A stretch of DNA of 64,000 nucleotides. Source: Onthophagus taurus (Eukaryota; Arthropoda; Insecta; Coleoptera; Scarabaeidae). The DNA lies in contig NC_091966.1 of assembly GCF_036711975.1 (NCBI RefSeq), forward strand, positions 35,967,501-36,031,500, written 5' to 3'. The notes under the pieces were generated by a model. That model saw nothing but the letters and a program-made list of their open reading frames with translations, was not told the DNA's origin and made no database searches. Within the stretch, counting starts at the first letter, position 1. Every line of letters starts with the position of its first letter. Shown piece after piece: positions 48,420 through 60,264 of this stretch. Both the position numbers and the translations under genes were made by a program.

Positions 48420-49620
48420 TTAACCCTTTGTGTTCCGACGGTACTTTAAAGTAGCGGTAGTTTTAAACACTTATTTTAAAACAATGACCCGTAACAGGTT
48501 TCAGGAAATTTATCATATCGTATTTTTAATCACTTAACCGTCAGTTCTCCAGCTATTATCATGGCACTAGGCAGTTGGCTGTAAATAAATTCAAAGGGAG
48601 GTCAAGTATGAAATTCAATCCCATGAAGCCCATAAAAAAGCTCTGGTGCTTAGCAGATAAGAAAGGGTACATAAAGAAATTTGATATGTATCAGGAAAAA
48701 TCTTCGGAAACTGAACTAGGTGAATGGATTGTCCTTCTTTCGATAACTTTTTTTACAAGTCTTTTGGAAAAACTGATAATTGAGAAATCCTTAGCTTGTG
48801 GGACAATAAGGTCCCACAAAAAAGGGATGCACCTAAAAATTTGGTAGATAAATGAATGAAAAAGGAGATTATGATTACCAGATTTCAAATTTAGATATAA
48901 ATTATTACAAATGGAAGGACAGTAAGTGCGTGAAATTTTGCTCTAATTTTCATGGAGCAGAAAAGACCACCGCAAATAGGAAGCAAAAGAATGGAACGAA
49001 AATTGATGTGCGCTGTCGTAGATCATGCCGATCAACTTCGACAAGTATATGCAATCGACTGCCGTTCCAAAAAGTGCGGGCACAGGCTTTCCTTTGGTTT
49101 TACAGATAGGTATATGCTTCGTATATTTGTCATATATTCTAAATGTGAAGAGGAAAGGATGACGCTATTAGATTTTCGTCGTTCTGTAGCTACAGCTCTG
49201 ATAAATAAATATACAAATTTACTGCGAACACGAAAATGTCGTAGCGCAAGTTCACCAGCTCAGTTACCCAAAAGACGAAAGTACGACTATTCTGTTACTG
49301 ACGTAAGACTTGGGAACCGTGGTTCGCACTGGGTTACTTTTGAAAAAGAATGAGGAAGGTGTGAAAATTGTTCTGCCAAAGTTATTCAGCCCTCTCAAAA
49401 TGTAATGTGTTTATTTATGTAGTAATGAAAGAAAGAACTGTTTTTCTGAACATCATAATGTGATTTACCTAAAGCAAGTGTTACTTATGTTCTAACGTAA
49501 TAAAAAATGTATTATTTTTATATTAGCAATAAATATATATTAATATACTGCAACATCACTAAAATTTATTTTAATGTCTGACGGTATTCTTAAGTACCAT
49601 TATCCCCCTGGAATGGAAGG
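48420..49620 (+). mobile_element. piggyBac-like transposase remnant
   Basis: The left end is TTAA CCCTTTGTGTTCCGACGG, a piggyBac-type terminus. Inside, the + strand reads NKFKGRSSMKFNPMKPIKK, LWCLADKKGYIKKFDMY, ACGTIRSHKKGMHLK, YKWKDSKCVKFCSNFHG, RKQKNGTKIDVRC, and then in another frame HADQLRQVYAIDCRSKK, in the order of the piggyBac DDE core. A cysteine-rich C-terminal piece follows near 49.35-49.46 kb. The N-terminal domain is deleted, and at least two frameshifts and several stops are present. The right end is uncertain (an inverted-repeat-like CCATTATCCCCC near 49600). Confidence 0.85.
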
Positions 49621-49749
49621 ATTGTCCAAAGGCCTTTACTGAGTGTATTTTGATAGCGTTTTAATTCTATCACAAAATTTCAAAAATTTTCCATTCGAAA
49701 AACCTACATCCCGAAACATTTCGTCGAACTACATTTAATTAACTACAAT

Positions 49750-50000
49750 ACAGTTCTTATATAGGAATACGTGCAACCCAACACGAACTCAAACCAAAAT
49801 ATTGTTAGCCATACATGAACAAGAAATTCATCTATGGACAAAGTCTTGCCTTTATTGTCAGAAATCAAAAATCCATAACTACACAAAACTATCGTTTCAA
49901 AAAGTCTTAGTCCCCACACATTTGAATATATTCATATTGATCTCATTAGCAGCCATACCCCTTCATTAGGCTCCTTACCTTGTTACTCAAAATTTAGAAC
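49750..50000 (+). mobile_element. fossil LTR-retrotransposon fragment (integrase region)
   Basis: A short stretch resembles the zinc-binding and early core part of a Gypsy- or Pao-like integrase (WTKSCLYCQKS, with the paired cysteines). It is a small, old and heavily broken piece; no LTRs or other parts are visible nearby. Confidence 0.5.
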
Positions 50001-51785
50001 TTAGTAATAACTAATAACATTACCAACTGCGAAATCTCTTGACAAAATTTCGAACAAAATGTGTCGAAAAAGGTTCATTTATTGACTTGCTTATGCCGGC
50101 AAAAGAAAATAATTTTTTGACTGTATAGGATATGGGGCCAAATCAGTCAATTGGTAAATCAACTGCTTAAAAGTAAATCTCATTCATAAGATGATTATCA
50201 AAATCATCAAGAAGAGCGGAATTTTGTGAGCAGTTGCAATTATTGTGCAACCACGAATAAGACTTCATTAAATACACTTAAAAACTTTTGACCCAGCAAC
50301 ATTTTCATTAAGTGAATGAGTAAATTCGAATAATTGTAGATGCTGAAAAAATCCTACGAATCCACAATGCACCTATCAATCCAATATCCAGTGCGAATAC
50401 GATTTGTACAGGATTCTTTCCTGAGCCTTTTCTTTTTTGAAGAAGGACAAACATTAGGATTTTCTATAAAAGCCTCACTTCTAACAGGAGTAATTTCTTG
50501 AACAAGATGGTACTTCAACACTATCTCTCCTCTGTACGAACTTATTTACACGAATTATTTCGCAATCAGTATATTGAAAAAGAAGGACCCTTCTCACCAT
50601 TCGGCTGGACTTCTTTCTTTGGGCCTATGTTCTAGTTACTTAATAAAGATAAGCTAGCCAAAAGTGTAGGAAATAGGAAAAGTGTAAGAATAATAGGAAA
50701 ATTTCTGTTAGATGTTACTCCAAGTTCTGGAATAATTCAATTATAAACCTAGCAGTCAATCTAGAATAGCACTTCATAACGATGGGATTAAGTAACAACT
50801 CTTCTCATGGTTTTTTGTTTGTAGACGATATAGAGTAGGATATGAGAAGGCTGAAGGTTGGAGACGATAGTCGTGGGATAGACAACTTTGGAACAAACTA
50901 TTTAGGCAGGCCAACGTTCACAACGAGCTATATAGCCAAGATGATGATTCCTATAGTTTTTAACAACTATGGTTTTAAGTCCTACCATCTTCAATCTTCA
51001 ACTCAACAATTCAGAAATCCTTGAATTCATAACGATCTTTAATGTCGATTAAGGTTGTAAAGTATATCTTTACAACTTTTTCATTTTTGAGATATAAGCG
51101 AAAATATATTTTTCACCTCAACACCCATAACTCGTCCCAAGGACTTACTGCATATAGAAAAGAAATCGCTAACCTTATTTTGGGCCATTTTACAACTTTC
51201 CTTATAATGATTACTTATTGGGTAACCTTCCGGATTACCTTTGATTGAAACTTACTTAATCGATCATTGAAACAGCTAAATGGCACCTAAATACATTTAT
51301 TGGCAACAGTTAAATTCAGATTTCTTTAATATTCGAAACCTCCAAGGGTAACATGTATAAGACAATATATTAACTTCTATCGTTTGATGTTTGTCTAAAT
51401 CGCCTTTAATTACTTTGAAGTATCAAAATATGTGGGTAAGATACCAAATCTTGTTTGCGCGGAAATTATCTGAAGCGTTACAATATAAAAATACAAATTA
51501 ATACAATAACAAGCAGTATAACTAGCTAGAATGACAATTATTTTATAGTTTTGGCAGTAAATTGTTAAAATAATTTAACTTTTTTATATTGGCTACATTC
51601 TAACTTTAAAAAAAATGAAGAATATGATGTAATATCTAAATTTTCGCTCTCACAAATTATAAATAAATTAGTAGTAAAATATTTGTGCAAGGTATTTTTC
51701 CTTGAGTCATGAGAGACTTTCATCAACATTGTTCATAAATTTCTCACAAGTCCATTAACTTTCACCTTCTTTTTTTGTGTGTTAC
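50000..51785. other. gap before the mucin-like gene
   Basis: There are only short frames without recognised domains. The last 30 bases (TTCTTTTTTTGTGTGTTACAG) form a strong polypyrimidine tract and 3' splice acceptor, so at least the right part is probably intron of the following gene. Confidence 0.5.
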
Positions 51786-51796
51786 AGGCTTCAAAT

Positions 51797-54700
51797 ATGG
51801 AACTTAAAGCAATAGTCTTAATGATAGTGAAAATAGTAATTTCGATTCCCACGTTAGCCGTTATGGTTCAAAGGGTGGAATCCGCAACATTAATGGGTGG
51901 CCATTTGGATAATGGAAGTAAAAGTAACAATTTTACTAATTTGTTGCTCGAAGAAATTGATCAAACGGCACTCGCAGATAATGTAAATTGAATTAAATTT
52001 TTTATTTATTAATTTATTTAATTGATTTCTTTTAGCACAAAAATTATAAAACAACGGAAACGCCTCCATATAACGCAGAAACGATTCCAGATCCCTCACC
52101 GTTAGTTGTTCCGGGTTATAATCTTCCAGATAATTTATTTAATAAAGGAAAACCGTTTTATTTAGAAAAGAACCCAGAAACAGGCGAATTAGATTTTCCA
52201 ATAAAACCGCAAGATGAAGACAACCAAGATGAATACGAATATTACGATGAAAATCCAAATACAGATATTTTTGATAAATCAAATATTGATAGAAAAGATG
52301 GAAACATTGCAAGTCATAAATACAACGATGTAAATCAATTAACTCCGAATTTTCATGATTTTTTACCCATTAAATATAATCCAGAAAAATATGTTTATCC
52401 ATTAATTTCAAGTTCATATGCGAATACGAAAGTTCAAGGAAACGTTAATCGATTTCACAATCACAAAGATTACACCGTAACAACTTATAAACCAACAAAA
52501 ACTCCAACTTATCTTTCTACAAAATATTCTTATTATGGTATTGAAGAAAGAACAACAACCACCACAGAAAAACCAACGATGACTACAACCACGACCCCTA
52601 CAACTTCAAAAATAGCATCCTACACTACATCTTCTCCAACGACAACAGAAGATGTTTATTTAACGACGTCACAAAAGAATTTAATGAATAGCCCGATGAA
52701 TCATCCGAGTTTTCAAGAGGATTACTCAACGGAAAAGAAAGCAGTCGATGATATCTTTTTAACGACGACTAAAAGACCTTTAAGTATATTTGAACAATTT
52801 TTCGGATCATTCGATGATATTGAAACGACATCTAAGAAAATTGATGAAGATATTGATTATAATATTAACGGACACGCTGGTCCTTACAACCCAAACGTTT
52901 TAACCGGCTCAAATATGGCCCATTACGAATATGAATACGAAGACGGTGTCGCCGATAATATTGCAGTTGAAAATCAACCAATACTAACTCAAATTAAAAC
53001 AAACATTGAAACTACTAGCAAAGAAACGACAAAATTAATAACGGAAAAATCAACAACACCAAAAATAATAACATCAAAAGAAACTACAACTCCTTTAATG
53101 ACAACTCAAAAAATAACGACAACAACATCAACCACGACAAACACGCCTTTAACGACTACACCAATTACAACGACAACAACCACACAAAAAGCGAAGGTGG
53201 TGTCAAAAATTCCTGAATCAAACTCAAATTTAAACCCGACCCAAAAGAAAACATACATAAAGCCCACTACTTTACATCCTCCTTTTACACAAAAAGTAAC
53301 ATCAATGCCTTTAGGTGATTATTACAATAATCAACCGATTATTGTGGCCACACAAAACTTAAGGGATCAATTAAATAGCGAAAAAGTCCCAAAACCATTT
53401 GAATCCCCAAGAATTCCTCCCGCACCGAGTAGTTCAAATATAAGAATACCCGCCGATCAAAACACGGTTTCTTTCGTAATCGGAAATCAACAAAGTGTAG
53501 GAAATGAATACGCTGGTTTTAAAGAAAGTCCCTTTGATAATAAACCATTTAGACCGGTTTATTCCGATTATGGAGATACGGCAAGTTACCAAGTTCAAGC
53601 TAGTATTAATATGAAACCGCAACAAGGATACAATATAGGTGCAAGTTCGATTATGCATCCAATAAAAAATTCTGAAACTTCTTTAGCCATTGGTGTTCCA
53701 TTGGATATGATTCAAAAGAAACCGGGTCAAGTCGTTGATGATTCATTGGAAATTCATAACGCACAAATTGAGTTTCCCAAAGGAAACGGGCCGAAAATTG
53801 TATTTCCAGATGAAAGAAACGAAGAAAAAACACCATCGACTTTAAAACCGGAAGAAAACGAAAATGTTCAAATTAATTTTAAAACCACCGAAAGTCAAAA
53901 TACCCAAAATCAAGATCAAGATTTCAGAAATCAAGATTTGCAAAATTTTAAAACCGATTCGACTTCAACGACTGCCTTACCAAATAATAATAATAACATA
54001 AGAAAGCATTATAATAATATTCATCAAATTAATAGAGAAGTTCTAAAATTGAATTCTAAGCCAATGTTGCATCAACTTCCGAGTGATTTAACTCCGCCGA
54101 GTGAACCAGTTACTAGAATTCATTTGAATCGGGAAAGACCACCTTGGGATCCAAGACCTGGACATTTTCATTCTGGAAGGCCTGAATATGCTCGACCACC
54201 AAGACCGAATGACGTTTATAAAAGAATTGATAATCTTCCTAATATTCTTCCACAATTTAGACCTAATGTAAAACCACAACATTATTTTGATCATCATCCA
54301 GGAAAAGGTAAAATTTTTAATTTCTATAATAATGAAACTTCCATTACAAATATCTTCCTTTTCATATTATGAAGAACCCCAACTGTAGAAATTCTAACAA
54401 CCTTGAAATAGTATAACCCAACTCTATTAATAATTGAGGCAACCCCATAATGCTCTATTCATGTTGTTCCTATGCCGATGAATCTTTATGGCCTCTCTTG
54501 TCATCCCTTGGTAGTAATGTCTGGCTTTGGCTAGCACCTTAGTCCCTCCCTCTCTGTAGCAATACTCTGCGACTACCCGCTGCAGGATCTTATTTACTCG
54601 ATATTACGTCCAGATTTGCCAAAGTAATACTTCCCATAACTGCATGATAACCAATAAACACCCATTTAATTAAAAAACTAATTTCTTTTAGGATATCCAA

Positions 54701-56136
54701 GACAACCACTATTAGATAGACCATCTAATCGTCCAGTTGGATTTTTTGAAAAACTCCAACCACCGCCACCACCTAAACATCTCCATAACCTAAGAAAAAT
54801 CCCTCAACTTGAACAATCTTCACCATCACCACAACAATTACAACAACATCAACTTCACCAACAACTCCAACAGCAACTTCAACAACAACAGCAACTGCAA
54901 CAACACCAGCAACTTCAACAACATCAGCAACAACTTCAACAGCAGCAGCAACAATTTCAGCAACAACATTTGCAACACCAACAATTACAGCAACAGCAAG
55001 AAATAAAATCAAGAAATCCATTACCGATAGCTGAAGATCGTATAATGAATAAGAAAACAACTCCTGAGCAATACATGTTTTATCAAACACCCCCAAAAGT
55101 CGTTTTAGCACAAAGAAGAAATGGTGATCCTGATGTAGAAGTTGAAACACTTCAAATGATTCAAGCAAAACAAGAAAAATTAGAAAAATCAAAAGATGAA
55201 CCTGTAACCGCACCTTTAGATACATCCTTAGATTTAGATTTGGATAAAGAAAAACCGCTTTATGTAGTTTATCCCGTAAATGCCGCACCAGTAAAATTAG
55301 ATGATTTAGATATGAATAAAAAAGAAAGTGTTGTGATTGGAAAAAGAGCCGAATTACCTTTACCACCATCTCAAATTCAAGATTTTGATCAATCGGAATT
55401 TAGCGTGATTGAAAGGCATGAATCGCCGATTTTAAAACCGCATCCAAAACCGGGTTTTCCGAGTAAAACTGATTTTCCGTATCCTTTAGAAAGACCCGAT
55501 CCGTCTTTATTAAGTGCCCCAGATATCGGAAACAACATCGATAATTTACCTAAATTTGAAACGAACGATTGGGATACGATTGATGATGCTGAAGAGAGAG
55601 TGGTTAACTCAAAAAATCAACAAATTTCGGTTAAATTAAAAACTTATACGGAAAAACCGATTGCTGTGGCTTACACACCAACTGAACCGCATAGAACAGA
55701 AAAATATTCCGCTCCTAATTACGCAAGTCCCGTTATTCCGGAAATAAGAAACAGCGAAATTACAGTAAGCGCGGTGATGCATACGAATCCAAAAAATGAA
55801 CACGATGTTAATTTAAAAAGTCAAATTTACCATGATAAATATGTAACGAACCCGGATATAATAGAAGATGATACTCCTAATATTCCAAAATTAGATTTCC
55901 AGGCACCATTCCAAGCGAGTGTTAACGTCGATAGTATGGCTAGTAATGGATGGTCTGTTGTTCGTGATAGAAATAAACAGGAGGAAATTGAAACTACAAC
56001 CCAACCTATGATTACAACCAGCAAATTTGATATCGAAAACTTTAATCCACCTTTAATCGGCGGATTTAAACCGATTTATGATTTTCCTGATGATGATTCT
56101 GAAAAAGAAACTGAAATTAAAGAGAGGCAAGAATAA
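51797..56136 (+). CDS. secreted, cysteine-free, Thr-rich and polyQ-containing protein
   Basis: Coding exons 51797-51982, 52036-54307 and 54692-56136 give 1,300 residues. The leader begins at an acceptor (GTTACAG|GCTTC at 51786), so an upstream non-coding exon exists. Residues 1-30 form a signal peptide (LKAIVLMIVKIVISIPTLAV, likely cleaved after VESA). Then come an acidic Tyr/Asp/Glu-rich stretch, Thr-rich mucin-like blocks around 240-260 and 385-450 that suit O-glycosylation, a Pro/Arg-rich part around 770-840, a Gln-rich block around 865-925 at the start of the last exon, and an acidic C-terminus (YDFPDDDSEKE). I find no cysteine in the whole product and no folded domain that I recognise. 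It is probably an extracellular, disordered matrix or cuticle-surface protein, but the function is unknown. Confidence 0.85.
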
Positions 56137-57289
56137 TTAATTAAATAAAAAAAATAAGATTTGGTAACAATTACAAAATAACTTTTTTTATTGATGATAG
56201 TTTATTTATGTGTGTTCAGTGTTGGAGAAGAAAAAATAATGGGAAAAGGCTAAAACAAAGTTAGGTTGACTGAAAAAAAAAACGAATTAGTGTTTAAAAA
56301 AATTAAAATTCTTGAACAATTTTAGTGCCGTACGAACTTTTTTACTGATAAATGTGTTCTTTTGATCTCTACACAAAAGAAGACAGAAACCATTCATACC
56401 TCCAATGGTTTTGTTTAATACATTTTTTTTAATCTTTTCTTTTAAGTATTAATCTTTTTTGCGTAATTTAAGTTTGTAGATAAAAGTAGCTTTAAATTTT
56501 AAAAAAATATTTCCAAAACCACTTAGTACCTACGAACAACGAAACAAGACTTAATATTATTATTTTTATTTACTTATTTATTTTTAAAAAAATCCTGTTG
56601 TTTATTTATATTAAAAACGTTAAAATAAATACTTCCAACTTAACAAGGGATTTTATTTTAATTAATAACAACATGTTTTATTTTCAATTAATATAATTTA
56701 TTAACGATGTTAGTTACTCAATACAAGTACTTTTTTTAATAATCGTTTTAATTGCTTTTTTTAGTTTAATTTACTGGTGTTTTGTTTATTAATTAATAAA
56801 TTCAGCATAACGAATCGTATTTCAGTCTTAAACAATAATTATCTTGGAAATATTCAAGCCTAAAGTGTGTACAAGTATTCAAAAATTGGTTATACAAAAA
56901 GCTGTCCGTAATAGCGGCGGTACATAAGTGTATAAATACGTTGTAAATTGTTGATTATATGTATAGAGAAAAATAGTGCTTCTCAGTGAGTTTTATCAAT
57001 AAAAAATAATGGCCGAAAAGCTGCCAACAACAGTTTTAATTTCAATTAATATAAACAAATAAATTTAACACCTTAATCTTACACGATAAATTTTAAATCT
57101 ATCAAATTTCTTTGAATAAATTTAAGTAATTTGCACTCTCGATTTTCGTAAATAAACGTATAAAAAAGTTTTTAAATATAATTGTTATTAATAAAGATAA
57201 AAAATAAGATTAATTAAGAAGCCAAAGTGACCAAATAAACTATTTATTTTTGGTTTTATTTAATTATCCGGTTTTTGGTTGCTCTCTGC
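56137..57289 (+). other. 3' UTR and downstream DNA of the mucin-like gene
   Basis: AATAAA occurs within 15 bp of the stop and several more times up to 57.2 kb (for example AAAATAAATAC near 56.63 kb). The sequence is very AT-rich, with no frames or repeats of note. Confidence 0.5.
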
Positions 57290-57700
57290 TTGTTTAAAAA
57301 GCAACCTGTATACTGCTTGCAGAAATTGTTTGCAAAAACTAAATACTGCTTTCAGAAATTAGATACTGCTTGCAAAAACTAGATACTGCTGTTGGAAGTC
57401 TGGGTGCTGCTTGCAGAAAGTAGATATTATTGGAAAACACTTAATACTGCTTGCAAAAACTAGATACTGCTTTCAGAAGACTGAATACTGCTTGTAAAAG
57501 CATAGATACTATTGACAGAAAGCAAGATGTTGGTAACAGAACTAAACTTTGTTAATGGAAGGGTATATACCGGTTGCACAGGATTTGATACTACATACTT
57601 CCCGTAAAAGGATACATACTGAATGTAGAATGTTAGATATTGTTGAAAGGTAACTAATTCCGGTAATAAACTACTATATACTGCACAGTAGAGTTGCTGT
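57290..57700. repeat. degenerate 21-bp repeat, block 4
   Basis: Units such as ACTAGATACTGCTTGCAAAA and CTAGATACTGCTTTCAGAAGA repeat head to tail about 18 times. It is the same family as the three blocks in the gene G intron, 23 kb away, which shows that the repeat is dispersed and not only locally expanded. Confidence 0.8.
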
Positions 57701-58099
57701 TGCATAACACCGGGGATATCCACATTTAGACATAATACAGAACCCTTCAAATGCTCTAACATTACTAAAGAAATTGTATTCAACTTCCATAAGCCAGATA
57801 CGCAAAGACCCGAACGAGAAAGACTATTATAGTATAGAATACTCTTTGTGAAGAGACCTCACAAGATACTGAATCAAGAATTAATACATAATTCAGTAAA
57901 CTCTTTCGAATTCCGCAATAAAAAATGGCATATTGTATTAAAAAAACATTGATAGCATCATAACGTTTAAAAATAGCGGAAGAAAATTAAAATCTACACC
58001 AAATGTGAATCTTAATGGCTTTAACGAATTTATCCGTTACTTTTTGAAAATACTGTATATTATGCACACATTATAAATTTTTTTACGCACATTTTGCTT

Positions 58100-58800
58100 T
58101 TATTTCAACAATGTGCATATAGAAGATTCAGATGCAGAGGAATTAGTTACCAGAATATGATTCTGCTGATGAAAGTGATTTAGAAACCATCTCTGGAAAA
58201 CTGACTCGCATCCGTCGTATCGTGCTGTAATTGAAGGTGTCTTGAACGTTTTTGGACAATGTAAGCAAACTGACAAAGCAACAGCCACATTTTTCTGATG
58301 TTGAAGAAACCGTCAAGAATAGTCCTGCATAATTGGAGCCAACATCACTGTTAATGAGCAACTTTATCCCTATGGTGACAAATTTGTACCAGTATAGCAC
58401 CTTCTGGAGAAAGAGAACAAAATCAAGGTGAACGTGTGGTTAAAGATTCGTGTATGACAACATTTTTACAAGTAACATTTTGGCTTCTCCTTTGATGTTA
58501 GACTACAGTTTATCAATATTCGGCACTGTAAACAACAGACAAATCCAAGAAGAGGATCAATCATCAATTTTCGGATTCAGAAATAACATAAGTAGGTCTT
58601 CATATGTTCCAAAAAAAGAATAAATCAGTTGTGTTTGTTTCCACTTCCCATTATAACATCGAAATTGAAGGTAGGTTCTAAAAGAAAAGCAAGAATGATA
58701 TTCAGAACAGATGTGTTCGTGATTTACATGGAAAATAATTCACGCTAGTAGAAGTTTCTACAACACTTGAGTGAGCTATGTCTGAAATCCAGAAACGTTT
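58100..58800 (+). mobile_element. third piggyBac-like transposase remnant
   Basis: In order on the + strand: an acidic N-terminal piece PEYDSADESDLE; NITVNEQLYPYGDK; QGERVVKD; FTSNILASPLMLDYSLSIFG with GTVNNRQIQEEDQ; FGFRNNISRSSYVPKK; then KSVVFVSTSHYN in the next frame. This is the order in piggyBac transposases (DEQL, DNFFTS, GTxRxN, SYVPKKNK, VLLLSTxH). It has several frameshifts, stops and internal deletions. It belongs to a different subfamily from the copy at 48.4 kb. Confidence 0.75.
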
Positions 58801-60264
58801 ACAAAGTGCATAAAACATGCGAAATTTTCCGCTGCGTAGTAGAATTGGGCCATCCTATACCGCCTACTATTACAAATCTGCCAATACGCCCTCAATAAGA
58901 ATTTGACAGTTCTGGCAGAATCAAGAAAATTATTATATAAACTGCGGAATAAGAATTTATTTTAACTTGATTGATCTTGCACAATCTTTCTTGTTGTCTA
59001 AAAAGAGCTACAACACTTTATGAACTGATTTGAATGATTTAGTAGACAGATAATGAAGATTAAACAAAAAGTAGTGTTTAATTTGAATTTTTTTCGACTA
59101 ATATTGAGAGTGCAAATTCAATTACGTGCATTTTTCGGTGCCAAATTTATTAAAACAATCCTTAAACTCATCTTAAATGTAAAGCTTTGATTTAACAATT
59201 GAAAGCATCATTTTGTTCACTGGCAGTAATTATTTTTGGTTCAAATCGAAACGATTTTCAATTTCCACAACGAGTAACCCTACGTAAACTTTAAAAATAA
59301 CAATAACCCTGATTGTCCAAAAGACAGTTTACAATTTTAATGTATTTTTAATCGAATTTGTATTTTTTAACAAAACTTGTTATTACGTTTTTTTGCTTTT
59401 TGATTCGAATATTTTTCGTTATAGGTATAAAAACTAACTTAAAACATATCGTATCACTAAGATTAATTTTATTATTAGATTAACTGTGATATATATTTTT
59501 TTTATGCAGAGTGAGGCAACGAAACTACACTCGAAACATTTTTAAATGTAGTTTAATAGCAACACTCTGTATAATAAGTTTTTTGTGTTATAAGATTTTG
59601 TTATGATATTTGCAAAAAAATGTAATTTTTGATTGATGTTTCGTTTTTTTAACAAATATCATAAATAAAGCCATTAAGTTGAAGCAAATATTGCAACTCC
59701 ATTAAAGTTATATTATAAATATTATTTCATCTATAAATATTTGTTCGCATCTATTTCTAAAAATCAAATAAAGTTAATACAAAGATTTATTAAAAAAACT
59801 CCTTTACTTACTTCTAATTTACGTTATTTATTTTTTTATAACGATTTTTATTCTAATTAATTAAAATAATTTGTATTGATTCTTTATCAAAATTCCTTTG
59901 GAATGTAATCGCGTGTACGAATAAATTTAAAAATTAAAAGTCTTTTAAAGCAAAGAAAAAAGATTATTTGTCATAAATACCTGTTCCCATACAAGATTAA
60001 GATTTTAATGCTAAAAAACTGCATCTAACCTAAATCGCAAGCATTCTTTTTTCTTTTACATCTTCTTATTTGGCACAATAGGTTGAAAAAATCCAATTTA
60101 AGAAAAACTTTCTTTACGTTTATAGTTGTATTTAATATTATTTAAGATAATTGTGTAAATACTTGTCTCTTTATTATCATAATGGAAGAAATGTATCGGA
60201 CCGAATCGAATTGGTGAATCATTTTTAATTCAGGAATTATTACTATTATTATCAGTTTTTTCAA
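58801..60264. other. gap between convergent genes
   Basis: This is AT-rich DNA between the mucin-like gene and the intersectin gene. The right part should hold the intersectin 3' UTR. No coding similarity or repeat array is seen. Confidence 0.5.
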
